Shown: positions 1-8,749 of the stretch, piece after piece
How positions within the stretch are numbered: position 1 is the stretch's first letter
How the letters are laid out: each line of letters opens with the position of its first letter
Origin: Inquilinus sp052078665
GTDB lineage: Bacteria; Pseudomonadota; Alphaproteobacteria; DSM-16000; Inquilinaceae
DNA: 64,000 nucleotides
Reading direction: 5' to 3'
Assembly (NCBI RefSeq): GCF_052078665.1
Contig: NZ_JBQJIK010000002.1
Coordinates: 62,001 to 126,000 of the forward strand
Program-made: the position numbers and the translations under genes
Notes under the pieces: generated by a model
What the model saw: the letters and a program-made list of their open reading frames with translations, nothing else
Databases searched by the model: none
What the model was told of the DNA's origin: nothing

Positions 1-1
1 C

Positions 2-3000
2 CTCAATGGCGATGCCGGCAACAACACCCTTACCGGGACCGATCCGGGCAACGCAGGCAATCCTGACGGCATCGACATCATCAACGGGCTCGACGGGAAC
101 GACACGCTCAGCGGCCTGGGCGGCAACGACACGATCTCGGGCGGCCTGGGCGCCGACATCCTGGATGGCGGCGCGGGCTTCGACACGCTCTCCTTCGCCG
201 CCGCCACCGCCGGCGTGTGGGTGAATATCAACGGCGCCGCCTTCGGCGGCGAGGCCGTGGGCGACACCATGACCGGCTTCGAGGCCATCATCGGGTCCAA
301 CTTCAACGACATCTTCGGGGGCGATGCCGGGAACAACACCATCAACGGCGGCGCCGGCACCGACATCATCTCGATCAGCGGCGGCACCGATTTTCTGGAC
401 GGCGGCGCCGGCGGGGACTTCCTCGACTGCCGCACCTCCGGCTCGGCCGTGATCATCAACATGGCCACCGGCATCGGCGGCGGCGGGGCCGCGGGCACCA
501 CCTTCGCCAACTTCGAAAGCGTCATCGCCACCAATTTCAACGACGTCCTGACCGCCGCCGCGGGCGGCTCCACCCTGGGCGGGTTGAGCGGCAACGACAC
601 GCTCAACGGCGGCGATGGGAACGATGTCCTGCTCGGTGACGACTTCCTCAACGTCATCGGCACCAGCGGCAACGACACGCTCAGCGGCGGCGCCGGCAAC
701 GACTATCTCCAGGGCGGCGCGCTGGGCGACATCCTGAACGGCGGCGCCGACAGCGACACCGCCGCCTACGAGTATTCCGGCGCCGGGGTCATCGTCAACG
801 TGGACACCGGCGTCGCGTCCGGCGGCGACGCGCAGGGCGACACGCTGACCGGCGTCGAGAACCTGATCGGCTCGGCCTTCGACGATTTCTTCGGCGTCAG
901 CGCCGCGGCCAACTTCTTCGACGGCCGCGCCGGCGTCGACGCGGTGACCTATGGCGGGTCCACCGCCGGGGTCCTCGCCAACCTGCAAGGCGTCGGCCAC
1001 TTCGGCTGGGCCGAGGGCGACACCTTCGCCAACATGGAGAACCTCATCGGCTCGAACTTCGCCGACACCCTGTACGGCAACGCCGGGAACAACATCCTCG
1101 ACGGCGGCGAAGGCAACGACCTGCTCGAAGGCCTGGTCGGCGCCGACACCCTGCAGGGCGGCAACGGCAGCGACACGGCGAGCTATACCTTCTCCGCCGC
1201 CGGGGTCACCGCCGACCTGAAGGCCGGCTTCTTTGCGGGCGGCGACGCCCAGGGCGACGTGCTGCAGAGCATCGAGAACCTGACCGGCTCGGGCTTCGCC
1301 GACACCCTGCGCGGCGATGACGGGGCCAATGTCATCGACGGCGGCGGCGGCAACGACCAGATCGCCAGCTATGGCGGCGCCGACGCCATCAACGGCGGCG
1401 CCGGCGTCGACACGATCTATTACGACGTCGTGGCGGTGACCGTGAACCTGGCGACCGGCCAGGGCTTTGGCGGCGACGCCCAGGGCGACACGTATCAGAA
1501 TGTCGAGAACGTCGTCGGCACGGCCCTCAACGACATCCTGATCGGCAACGCCGGCGCCAACGGCCTGTCCGGCGGCGCCGGCGACGATACGCTCACCGGC
1601 CTCGGCGGTGCCGACTTCCTGCAGGGCGGCGCCGGCATCGACACCGTCTCTTACGCCACCTCGTCCAACGGCGTGGCCGCCAACCTGACCAGCGGCCAGG
1701 GCACCTTCACCGATGCCCAGGGCGACACCTACTACGGGATCGAGAATCTGGTCGGCGCGGCCCTCGCCGACAGCCTGACCGGCGACGCCGGGAACAATGC
1801 CCTTTCCGGCGGCGCCGGCGACGACAAGTTCGGCGGTTTTGGCGGCGCCGATGCCTTCGACGGCGGCGCCGGCATCGACATCGTCTATTACGACGCCGCG
1901 GCCGGGGCCGTGCAGGTCAACCTGGCCACCGGCACCGGCACGGGCAGCGACGCCCAGGGCGACACCTTCACCGGGATCGAGAATGTCTACGGCACGAACT
2001 TCAACGACCTCCTGATCGGCGACGCCGGCGCCAATGCGCTCTCCGGCGCCGACGGTGACGACACGATCCGCTCCGGCGCGGGGAACGACGTCGTCAGCGG
2101 CGGCACCGGCAACGACCTGATCAACGCCTATAGCGGCGCCGACGCCATCGACGGCGGGGCGGGCATCGACACGGTCTATTACGACAGCTCGACCGTCGGG
2201 GTGGCCGCCAACCTGGCCAACGGCACCGGTGCGGGCGGCGATGCCCAGGGCGACACGCTGACCGGTGTCGAGAACCTCGTCGGCTCGGGCCTCAACGACA
2301 CGCTGACCGGCAACGGCGGCGCCAATTCACTGGCCGGCGGCGATGGTGACGATTTGCTCCGTGGCGGGGCCGGCGCCGATGCCCTCAGTGGCGGCAATGG
2401 GGTGGATAGTGCCGAATACACCGGCTCGGCGGCGGTCTCGGTCAACCTGCTGACCGGCACCGGCACGGGCGGCGACGCCCAGGGCGACACCCTGTCCGGC
2501 ATCGAGAATCTCTTCGGCACCCTCTTCGCCGACACCTTCACCGGCGATGCCGGGGCGAACATCCTCGCTGGCGGCGACGGCGACGATGTGCTGCTCGGCG
2601 GCGGCGGCGGGGATCAGCTGCGCGGCGGCAACGACGTCGACACCGCGAGCTATGCCGGCTCGGCCGCGGCCGTCCAGGTCGATCTCTCGGCCGGCACCGG
2701 CACGGGCGGCGACGCCCAGGGCGACACGCTGACCAACATCGAGAACCTGATCGGCTCGTCCTTCAATGACACGCTCACCGGCAATGCCGGGGCCAATGCC
2801 TTGAACGGCGGCGCCGGCAACGACCAGTTCAACGGCCATGCAGGCGCCGACAGCTTCGTCGGCGGCGCGGGCATCGACACGGTGTTCTTCAACACCTCGA
2901 CGGCCGGGATCAACGCCAACCTGACCACCGGCGTCGGCCTGGGCGGCGATTCGGCGGGCGACACCTACAGCGGCATCGAGAACCTCGTCGGCTCGGCCTT

Positions 3001-4849
3001 CGCCGACGCCATGAACGGCGATGCCGGGGTCAACACACTCGACGGCGGCGCCGGCGACGACGTGCTGGCCGGGCGTGGCGGCGCGGACATCCTGCAGGGC
3101 GGCGCCGGCATCGACTCCGCGACCTACGGCAGTTCCGCTGTCGGGGTGACGATCAATCTCGCAACGGGCACCGGCACCGGCAGCGACGCCCAGGGCGACA
3201 CGCTGTTCGCCATCGAGAACGTCACCGGCTCGGCCTTCAACGACACGTTGATCGGCGATGCCGGGGTCAACGACCTGCGCGGCGATGTCGGCGACGACGT
3301 GATCCGCGGCGGCGCCGGGGCGGACCGGATCGGCGGCGGCGCCGGGGTGGACACGGCGGATTACAGCACGTCCTCGGCCGGGGTGACGATCGACCTCGCG
3401 GCCGGCACGGGCACGGGCGGCGATGCCCAGGGCGACACGCTGTTCTCCATCGAGACCGTCACCGGCTCGGGCTTCGCGGACACCCTGTACGGCTCGGCCG
3501 ACGCCAATGCGCTGAGCGGCGGGGCGGGCAACGACGTGCTCTACGGCCGCGGGGGCGCCGATGTGCTGGACGGCGGCAACGGCACGGATGGGGCCGGCTA
3601 CTTCGAGTCCGGCGGTGCCGTGACGGTGGACCTCGCGGCCGGCACCGGCTCCGGCGGGGATGCCCAGGGCGATGTCCTGAGCAACATCGAGAATCTCGGC
3701 GGCAGCATCTTCGCCGACACCCTGACCGGCAGTGCCGGCGCCAACGCGATCAATGGCGGGGGCGGCAACGACACCATCGCCGGTGCCGCCGGCAGCGACA
3801 CCCTCTATGGCGGCAACGGCAACGACCAGATCAATGGCGGCGCCGACGGCGATGCGCTGATCGGCGAAGCGGGCACCGATACGCTCAACGGCGGCGACGG
3901 CAATGACGTGCTCAATGGCGGTGCGGATGCCGATGTGATCAACGGCGGCGCCGGCATCGACATTGCGGACTACAACGGCAGCGGCGTCGGGGTCACGGTC
4001 AATCTGGCGACCAACATCAACACCGGCGGCTACGCCCAGGGCGACACGCTGACCAATGTCGAGAACGTGCAGGGCAGTGCCTTCGGCGACAATCTGACCG
4101 GCGACGGCGCGGCGAACACGCTGCGGGGCATGGTCGGCAACGACGTGCTCAATGGCGGCGCCGGCTGGGACACCCTCGAGGGCGGCAGCGGCGATGATCA
4201 GCTGGTGGGCGGCGCCGGCGGCGACCTGCTGCGCGGCGGCGCCGGCGCCGACCACCTGACCGGCGGTGCCGACAACGACATCGCGAGCTACTGGGACAGC
4301 ACCGTGGGCGTGACCATCAACCTGCAGACCGGGGTCAATACCGGCGGCACGGCCCAGGGCGACACCATCGACAGCGACATCGAGATCATCAACGGCAGCA
4401 ACCACAACGACGTCATGACCGGCAATGTCCTGGCCAACGAGCTTGTCGGGTTCGACGGGGCCGACACGCTCAGCGGCGGCGGCGGCGGCGACACCCTCCG
4501 CGGCGGCGCCGGCGCCGACGTGCTGAACGGCGGCAGCGGCGTGGACTATTTCAGCTACACCGCCCTCTCCGACAGCACGGTTTCAGCCGCCGACACGATC
4601 CAGGACTTCCAGGCCGGGGATCTGATCTGGGTGCGGACGATCGACGCCGACGGCAGTTCCGCGAACGGCGACACGGCCTTCACCTTCATCGGCGCGGGCG
4701 CTTTTTCCGGCACCGCCGGCGAGCTGCGGGTGGTGACGGCGGGCTCGATCCAGGTGGTCTCTGCCGACGTCAACGGCGACACGGTCGCCGACTTCAGCAT
4801 CAACGTCACCTCCGACCACGCCCTGACGGCCAGCGACTTCCTGCTCTAG
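2..4849 (+). CDS. RTX (haemolysin-type calcium-binding) repeat protein, C-terminal part
   Basis: The frame is open from base 2, so the gene starts upstream of the window; at least 1,615 residues are visible. The protein is built almost entirely of Gly/Asp-rich nonapeptides of the GGxGxDxLx type (for example GGAGNDVLYG), which fold as a Ca2+-binding beta-roll outside the cell. About 17 larger blocks, often 77-79 residues apart, recur; each has a linker similar to GGDAQGDTLTGIENLIGS followed by two or three nonapeptide runs. The last 110 or so residues lose the repeats (TIQDFQAGDLIWV...) and end in ASDFLL, like the uncleaved C-terminal signal of type I secreted RTX proteins and the serralysin C-domain. 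No catalytic domain and no type I secretion genes are in the window, so the role (adhesin, S-layer-like or enzyme carrier) is unknown. Its stop overlaps the convergent LuxR-type gene by four bases (CTAG). Confidence 0.93.
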   Translation, partial: LNGDAGNNTLTGTDPGNAGNPDGIDIINGLDGNDTLSGLGGNDTISGGLGADILDGGAGFDTLSFAAATAGVWVNINGAAFGGEAVGDTMTGFEAIIGSNFNDIFGGDAGNNTINGGAGTDIISISGGTDFLDGGAGGDFLDCRTSGSAVIINMATGIGGGGAAGTTFANFESVIATNFNDVLTAAAGGSTLGGLSGNDTLNGGDGNDVLLGDDFLNVIGTSGNDTLSGGAGNDYLQGGALGDILNGGADSDTAAYEYSGAGVIVNVDTGVASGGDAQGDTLTGVENLIGSAFDDFFGVSAAANFFDGRAGVDAVTYGGSTAGVLANLQGVGHFGWAEGDTFANMENLIGSNFADTLYGNAGNNILDGGEGNDLLEGLVGADTLQGGNGSDTASYTFSAAGVTADLKAGFFAGGDAQGDVLQSIENLTGSGFADTLRGDDGANVIDGGGGNDQIASYGGADAINGGAGVDTIYYDVVAVTVNLATGQGFGGDAQGDTYQNVENVVGTALNDILIGNAGANGLSGGAGDDTLTGLGGADFLQGGAGIDTVSYATSSNGVAANLTSGQGTFTDAQGDTYYGIENLVGAALADSLTGDAGNNALSGGAGDDKFGGFGGADAFDGGAGIDIVYYDAAAGAVQVNLATGTGTGSDAQGDTFTGIENVYGTNFNDLLIGDAGANALSGADGDDTIRSGAGNDVVSGGTGNDLINAYSGADAIDGGAGIDTVYYDSSTVGVAANLANGTGAGGDAQGDTLTGVENLVGSGLNDTLTGNGGANSLAGGDGDDLLRGGAGADALSGGNGVDSAEYTGSAAVSVNLLTGTGTGGDAQGDTLSGIENLFGTLFADTFTGDAGANILAGGDGDDVLLGGGGGDQLRGGNDVDTASYAGSAAAVQVDLSAGTGTGGDAQGDTLTNIENLIGSSFNDTLTGNAGANALNGGAGNDQFNGHAGADSFVGGAGIDTVFFNTSTAGINANLTTGVGLGGDSAGDTYSGIENLVGSAFADAMNGDAGVNTLDGGAGDDVLAGRGGADILQGGAGIDSATYGSSAVGVTINLATGTGTGSDAQGDTLFAIENVTGSAFNDTLIGDAGVNDLRGDVGDDVIRGGAGADRIGGGAGVDTADYSTSSAGVTIDLAAGTGTGGDAQGDTLFSIETVTGSGFADTLYGSADANALSGGAGNDVLYGRGGADVLDGGNGTDGAGYFESGGAVTVDLAAGTGSGGDAQGDVLSNIENLGGSIFADTLTGSAGANAINGGGGNDTIAGAAGSDTLYGGNGNDQINGGADGDALIGEAGTDTLNGGDGNDVLNGGADADVINGGAGIDIADYNGSGVGVTVNLATNINTGGYAQGDTLTNVENVQGSAFGDNLTGDGAANTLRGMVGNDVLNGGAGWDTLEGGSGDDQLVGGAGGDLLRGGAGADHLTGGADNDIASYWDSTVGVTINLQTGVNTGGTAQGDTIDSDIEIINGSNHNDVMTGNVLANELVGFDGADTLSGGGGGDTLRGGAGADVLNGGSGVDYFSYTALSDSTVSAADTIQDFQAGDLIWVRTIDADGSSANGDTAFTFIGAGAFSGTAGELRVVTAGSIQVVSADVNGDTVADFSINVTSDHALTASDFLL
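215..4560 (+). repeat. Tandem RTX coding repeats (about 17 blocks)
   Basis: Within the RTX gene a unit of roughly 230-240 bp, sometimes longer, recurs about 17 times. The easiest marker is the DNA for G(G/S)DAQGDT, for example near 2239, 2471, 2708, 3183 and 3420. Units are diverged rather than identical. This suggests old amplification with drift, although recombination between neighbouring copies could still change the repeat number. Confidence 0.8.
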
Positions 4850-5622
4850 TGGAACAGCCGGGCGGCGAGTTGCAGGGCGGTGCTGATGCCCAGCCGCTCA
4901 TAGGCCCGGCGGCGATAGGTCAGCACGCTGGTCGGCCGGATGCTGAGGTCGAGGCCGATGCCCTCGGCGGTCATGCCGATCAGCGTGCGGGCGCAGACCG
5001 CGCGTTCGCGCCCGGTCAGCGCCGGGCAGAGCGCGCGCAGCCGGGCCTCGACCGCCGCAGCCGATCCGGGCGGCGGTCGGTCGGCGCCGAAAGCCCGGCC
5101 GTGGGCCTCGATCAGCGGCAGCAGCAGGCGGCCGAAGGCGCGGAGGTCCTGCGCCTCGCCGGCGGAGAAGGCGCCGCTGCCGCCATGGCGGAACAGGCTG
5201 AGCGTGGTCCAGCCGCCGCGGCCGGGGCGCAGGATCGACAGCTTCTCGACGAAGCCGGGCCGGGCATAGCAGTCGCGCCGGTAGTCGCGGTCGGCGATGT
5301 CGTCCGGCCGCACCCGCAGGCAGAGGCCGCTGCGGTCGACGGCCTGAAAGACGGTGTTCAGCGGGTCGAAGCGGAAATAGTGGCGGCGATAGGCCTCGGC
5401 CCGGCCGCCCGCCTGCGACCCGGCGCCGGCGGACAGGATCACCGCGGGCAGGGCACCGTCATCGGTCCGGCGGAAGGCGAAGATCTCCTCCACCCCGGCC
5501 ATGGCGCCGAGGGCGTGCAGCACCGCCGGCCCGAATTCCGGCGTGCCCAGCGCATCGACGATGCCGGCCTGGAGATCGGCATCCGCCGCCCACAGGCCGT
5601 CCGGCGCTTCGATCCGCTCCAT
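4846..5622 (-). CDS. LuxR-family transcriptional regulator
   Basis: A 258-residue protein. The last 65 residues form a LuxR-type helix-turn-helix: LTGRERAVCARTL, then the recognition-helix region SVLTYRRRAYERLGIST. The N-terminal 190 residues look like a sensory domain but lack a clear autoinducer-binding signature, so the ligand is unknown. The ATG at 5622 was chosen over an in-frame start at 5673 because a strong GGGAGGAG ribosome-binding site sits just upstream. The gene is convergent with the RTX gene and shares a CTAG with its end; whether it controls that gene is not shown by the sequence. Confidence 0.85.
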   Translation of the reverse strand: MERIEAPDGLWAADADLQAGIVDALGTPEFGPAVLHALGAMAGVEEIFAFRRTDDGALPAVILSAGAGSQAGGRAEAYRRHYFRFDPLNTVFQAVDRSGLCLRVRPDDIADRDYRRDCYARPGFVEKLSILRPGRGGWTTLSLFRHGGSGAFSAGEAQDLRAFGRLLLPLIEAHGRAFGADRPPPGSAAAVEARLRALCPALTGRERAVCARTLIGMTAEGIGLDLSIRPTSVLTYRRRAYERLGISTALQLAARLFH

Positions 5623-5682
5623 CGCTCCTCCCTCGCAGGCGTCTGTGCCCGCCTTTGGCGCGGAGCTTAGCATAGTGCCGGG

Positions 5683-6633
5683 CTAGCCCTGCAGGGCGGC
5701 CCACATCTCGCGGTCCCGCGCGGCGGTCCAGATCCGCGGCGTGTCGATGCCCAGCGCCTCGTCATAGGCACGGGCGACGTTGAAGGGCAGGCAGTGCTCG
5801 TAGATCGCGTAGCTCGCGAATTTCGGGTCGCAGGCGGCGCGGCAGGCATCCCACGCCTCCTTCAGCGAGCCGCCGCGGGCCGCGACCTGGGCGACCGGCC
5901 GGTAGGTGCTGGCCAGGAAGTCGCGAGTCAGCTCGATCGCCTCGGCCACCCTGGCGGCGCCGACCAGGGCGTCGCCGCGGCCGGGCGACAGCGCCTCCGG
6001 CCGCAAGGCGGCGATGGCGTCCAGCGTCCCCGGCCAGTCGTTGAAATGGGCATCGCCGCAATAGCAGGCGGAGCGGTACTCGACGATGTCGCCGGAGAAC
6101 ATCACCCCGGCATCCGGCACCCAGCCGACGATGTCGCCGGCGGTGTGGGCCCGGCCGAGATGCAGCAGGTCGACCCGCCGGCGGCCGAGATGGAGGGTCA
6201 TGCGGTCCTTGAAGGTCACCGTCGGCCAGGTCAGGCCGGGGATCGACTCCGCCGCCTGGAACAGCCGCGGGAAACGGCCGAACTCGGAGTCCCAATCCTC
6301 CTGCCCGCGCTCATGGATCATCGCCCGGCAGGTCTCCGAGGCGATGATCTCGCCGGCGCCATAGGCCGAGGCGCCGAGCACCCGCACCGCGTGATAGTGG
6401 CTGAGGACGACGTATTTGACCGGCTTGTCGGTGACGCCGCGGATGCGCTCGATCACCTGCTGCGCCATCACCGGCGTGGCCTGGGCGTCGATCACCATGA
6501 CGCCGTCGTCGCCGATGATGACGCCGGTGTTCGGGTCGCCCTCGGCGGTGAAGGCGTAGAGGCCGTCGCCGAGCCGGGTGAAGGAGATCGACTTCTCGGC
6601 CATGTCGCCGGCCGAGGCGAAGCTCTTGGTCAT
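5683..6633 (-). CDS. MBL-fold metallo-hydrolase
   Basis: A 316-residue cytoplasmic protein with a metallo-beta-lactamase fold: GVIIGDDGVMVIDAQ near the N-terminus, VVLSHYHAVRVLGAS at the usual first metal motif, and LHLGRAHTAGDIVGW and VMFSGDIVEY further on. The first motif reads H-x-H-x-V-R instead of H-x-H-x-D-H, so the second metal site is altered. An ATG at 6633 with a GGGAGGAG site is preferred over 6666. It is divergent from an FAD hydroxylase/DUF2783 pair across a perfect palindrome, which suggests a shared pathway, probably hydrolysis of an aromatic ring-cleavage or ester intermediate. Substrate not known. Confidence 0.82.
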   Translation of the reverse strand: MTKSFASAGDMAEKSISFTRLGDGLYAFTAEGDPNTGVIIGDDGVMVIDAQATPVMAQQVIERIRGVTDKPVKYVVLSHYHAVRVLGASAYGAGEIIASETCRAMIHERGQEDWDSEFGRFPRLFQAAESIPGLTWPTVTFKDRMTLHLGRRRVDLLHLGRAHTAGDIVGWVPDAGVMFSGDIVEYRSACYCGDAHFNDWPGTLDAIAALRPEALSPGRGDALVGAARVAEAIELTRDFLASTYRPVAQVAARGGSLKEAWDACRAACDPKFASYAIYEHCLPFNVARAYDEALGIDTPRIWTAARDREMWAALQG

Positions 6634-6687
6634 GGGACGCTCCTCCCGCGTTGTTCCGGTCAGCATAAGGCGATGGCGCCGTCTGCG

Positions 6688-6709
6688 CTGTCCTCAGATC
6701 TGAGGACAG
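6688..6709. promoter_or_regulatory. 22-bp perfect palindrome, probable operator between divergent genes
   Basis: Left arm CTGTCCTCAGA is followed directly by its exact reverse complement, centred at 6698/6699. It lies in the 130-bp gap between the divergent MBL-fold and FAD-hydroxylase start codons. This favours a regulator-binding site over a terminator. No adjacent regulator gene is obvious; the LuxR-type gene at 4846-5622 is the nearest. Confidence 0.65.
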
Positions 6710-6763
6710 ACGCGGGCCTTCCGACGCATCATCCTGGGCGAACGGCCGAGCAGAGGAGGGCCT

Positions 6764-8338
6764 ATGGCCCGATACGCCACTCAGCGCTTCGTGGTGCGCA
6801 CTCCGCCGGAGCTGTCCGGCGGCGGCCGACGGCGCTATCCCGTCGCCATCGTCGGCGCCGGCCCGGTCGGCCTGGCGGCGGCGATCGACCTGGCGCTGCA
6901 CGGCGTGCCGAGCGTGGTGCTGGACGACAACGACGTGGTCTCGGTTGGCTCCCGCGCCATCTGCTGGTCCAAGCGCACGCTGGAGATCTTCGACCGGCTC
7001 GGCATCGGCGAGCGCATGCTGGCCAAGGGCGTGACCTGGAAGGTCGGCCGGCTGTTCCACCGCGACCGCGAGGTCTATGCCTTCGACCTGCAGCCCGAGC
7101 CCGGCCACCGGATGCCGGCCTTCATCAACCTGCAGCAATATTACGTCGAGCAGTACCTGGTGGAGCGCTGCGCCGATTTCCCGGAGCTGATCGACCTGCG
7201 CTGGAAGAACCGCGTCACCGGGGTCGAGCCGGGCGGCGACGGCGTGCGGCTCCAGGTCGAGACCCCGGACGGCGGCTACACGATCGAGGCCGGCTACCTC
7301 CTCGCCTGCGACGGGGTGCGCTCGACCGTCCGCCGCGCTTTGGGGCTCGACTTCCTCGGCCAAGCCTTCGAGGAGCGCTTCCTGATCGCCGATGTCGAGA
7401 TGAAGGCGGGCTTCCCGCCGGAGCGCTGGTTCTGGTTCGAGCCGCCGTTCCATCCCGGCCAGTCGGCGCTGCTGCACAAGCAGCCGGACGACATCTACCG
7501 CATCGACCTGCAGCTCGGCCCCGACGCCGACCCGGAGGCGGAGCGCAGGCCGGAGCGGGTGATCCCGCGCATCCGGGCGATGGTCGGCGACCGGCCGTTC
7601 GAGCTCGACTGGGTGTCGGTCTACAGCTTCCAGTGCCGCCGGCTGGAGCGCTTCGTGCACGGCCGGGTGATCTTCCTGGGCGACGCCGCCCATGTGGTCT
7701 CGCCCTTCGGCGCCCGCGGCGGCAATGGCGGCATCCAGGACGCCGACAACCTGGCCTGGAAGCTGGCCCTGGTGCTGCAGGGCGAGGCGCGGCCGGATCT
7801 CCTCGCCAGCTATGACGAGGAACGGGTGCGGGCGGCGGACGAGAACATCCTGAACTCGGCCCGCGCCACCCGCTTCATGACGCCGAAGAGCGAGATCGAG
7901 CGGGTGTTCCGCGCCGCCGTGCTGGACCTCGCCGCCGACCACGCCTTCGCCCGCCGGCTGGTCAATTCCGGGCGGCTGTCGCTGCCCTGCGCCTTGGGCG
8001 GGCTGTCGCTGCAGACGCCGGCCGAAGCCGCCGACGGGCTGCTGTCGCCGGGCGCGGTGTGCCCGGATGCCCGGCTGGACGGCGAGACCTTCCTGCTCGA
8101 CCGGCTCGGCGGCGGCTTCAGCCTGCTGGCCGTCGGCGGTGTCGCGGTGCCGGAGGGCATGGGCCTGCCGGTGCTGCGGGTGGATGCCGACGGCGATCCG
8201 AACGGCTTCGCCGCCGCCCGCTACGGCGAGGCCCTGTATCTGATCCGGCCCGACCAGCATGTCGCCGCCCGGCTGACCGGCGCCTCGGCGGCGGAGATTC
8301 GAGCGGCGCTGGCGCGGGCCAAGGGAGAAGTCTCATGA
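6764..8338 (+). CDS. FAD-dependent aromatic hydroxylase (class A monooxygenase, MhpA/PheA-like)
   Basis: A 524-residue flavoprotein monooxygenase. The dinucleotide fold VAIVGAGPVGLAAAIDL is near residues 28-44, the middle DG motif is YLLACDGVRSTVRRALG, and the second FAD motif is VIFLGDAAHVVSPFGARGG near residue 305. Such enzymes hydroxylate phenolic rings with NAD(P)H and O2. The ATG follows a clear AGGAGG. The end overlaps the DUF2783 gene by four bases (ATGA), so the two are translationally coupled. The divergent MBL hydrolase is the likely pathway partner. The exact substrate cannot be assigned. Confidence 0.9.
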   Translation: MARYATQRFVVRTPPELSGGGRRRYPVAIVGAGPVGLAAAIDLALHGVPSVVLDDNDVVSVGSRAICWSKRTLEIFDRLGIGERMLAKGVTWKVGRLFHRDREVYAFDLQPEPGHRMPAFINLQQYYVEQYLVERCADFPELIDLRWKNRVTGVEPGGDGVRLQVETPDGGYTIEAGYLLACDGVRSTVRRALGLDFLGQAFEERFLIADVEMKAGFPPERWFWFEPPFHPGQSALLHKQPDDIYRIDLQLGPDADPEAERRPERVIPRIRAMVGDRPFELDWVSVYSFQCRRLERFVHGRVIFLGDAAHVVSPFGARGGNGGIQDADNLAWKLALVLQGEARPDLLASYDEERVRAADENILNSARATRFMTPKSEIERVFRAAVLDLAADHAFARRLVNSGRLSLPCALGGLSLQTPAEAADGLLSPGAVCPDARLDGETFLLDRLGGGFSLLAVGGVAVPEGMGLPVLRVDADGDPNGFAAARYGEALYLIRPDQHVAARLTGASAAEIRAALARAKGEVS

Positions 8339-8565
8339 CCGATCATGATCTCGGCCGCGACCGGCTGGCGGGCCGCGGCGACGACGTCTATGCGGCGCTG
8401 CTGCAGGCGCATGAGGGGCTGGGGCCGGCCGAGAGCGCGGCGCTGAACGCCCGGCTGGTGCTGATCCTGGCCAATCTGGCCGGCGATCCGGAGGCGGTGA
8501 TCGCCGCCATCGACCGCGCCCGCAGGCCTGACCCTCGCGGCGCGTCCCGCCCGGCATCTGCCTGA
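8335..8565 (+). CDS. DUF2783 family small protein
   Basis: A 76-residue protein with the conserved core DDVYAALLQAHEGL...AALNARLVLILANLAGD, which I recognise as DUF2783. This family is commonly found directly downstream of an FAD-dependent aromatic hydroxylase, as here with an ATGA overlap. Function unknown; an accessory or stabilising role for the hydroxylase is an inference from the constant neighbourhood. Confidence 0.8.
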   Translation: MTDHDLGRDRLAGRGDDVYAALLQAHEGLGPAESAALNARLVLILANLAGDPEAVIAAIDRARRPDPRGASRPASA

Positions 8566-8645
8566 TCAATTCCTGGGCAATCCGCCCCGGATCGATCCTG
8601 CCGGCCCCGCTCGCCGACCGCTCTCCACGGCTCTTGACCGTCGAA

Positions 8646-8670
8646 TTATGATGCATCAAACATGATGCGC
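8646..8670. promoter_or_regulatory. Probable GntR-type operator upstream of the Dpp-type importer
   Basis: A perfect palindrome TGATGCATCA (8649-8658) is followed by a further half-site-like ATGATGC. The same ten bases occur at 15301-15310 in front of the FCD/GntR gene. It lies about 90 bp before the binding-protein start codon, a normal position for repressor control. Confidence 0.65.
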
Positions 8671-8749
8671 CAAATGGCACGGGATTTGCAGAAGCCGGAT
8701 CTCGGGCGGCGGGACCTGACCGGCCGGCAGCAGAGGAGGCGATCGAAGA

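Noticed and set aside
2327..4405. 692-codon open frame antisense to the RTX gene
   Set aside because: Composition follows from the repeat-rich, GC-biased sense gene; the translation is low-complexity Val/Ala/Gly/Asp with no domain.
215..4560. Regular short repeats as a possible CRISPR array
   Set aside because: The repeats are codon-phased RTX nonapeptides without constant repeats and unique spacers of CRISPR size.
4820..4860. Bidirectional terminator between RTX and LuxR-type genes
   Set aside because: The two stops overlap in CTAG and no stable hairpin with a T-run was seen around them.
6688..6709. Palindrome read as a transcription terminator
   Set aside because: It lies between divergent start codons, lacks a T-run and has no loop; an operator is the better explanation.
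6311..8260. 649-codon frame antisense to the FAD hydroxylase and MBL genes
   Set aside because: Crosses two well-supported genes and the palindrome between them, with His/Arg/Gln-rich shadow composition.
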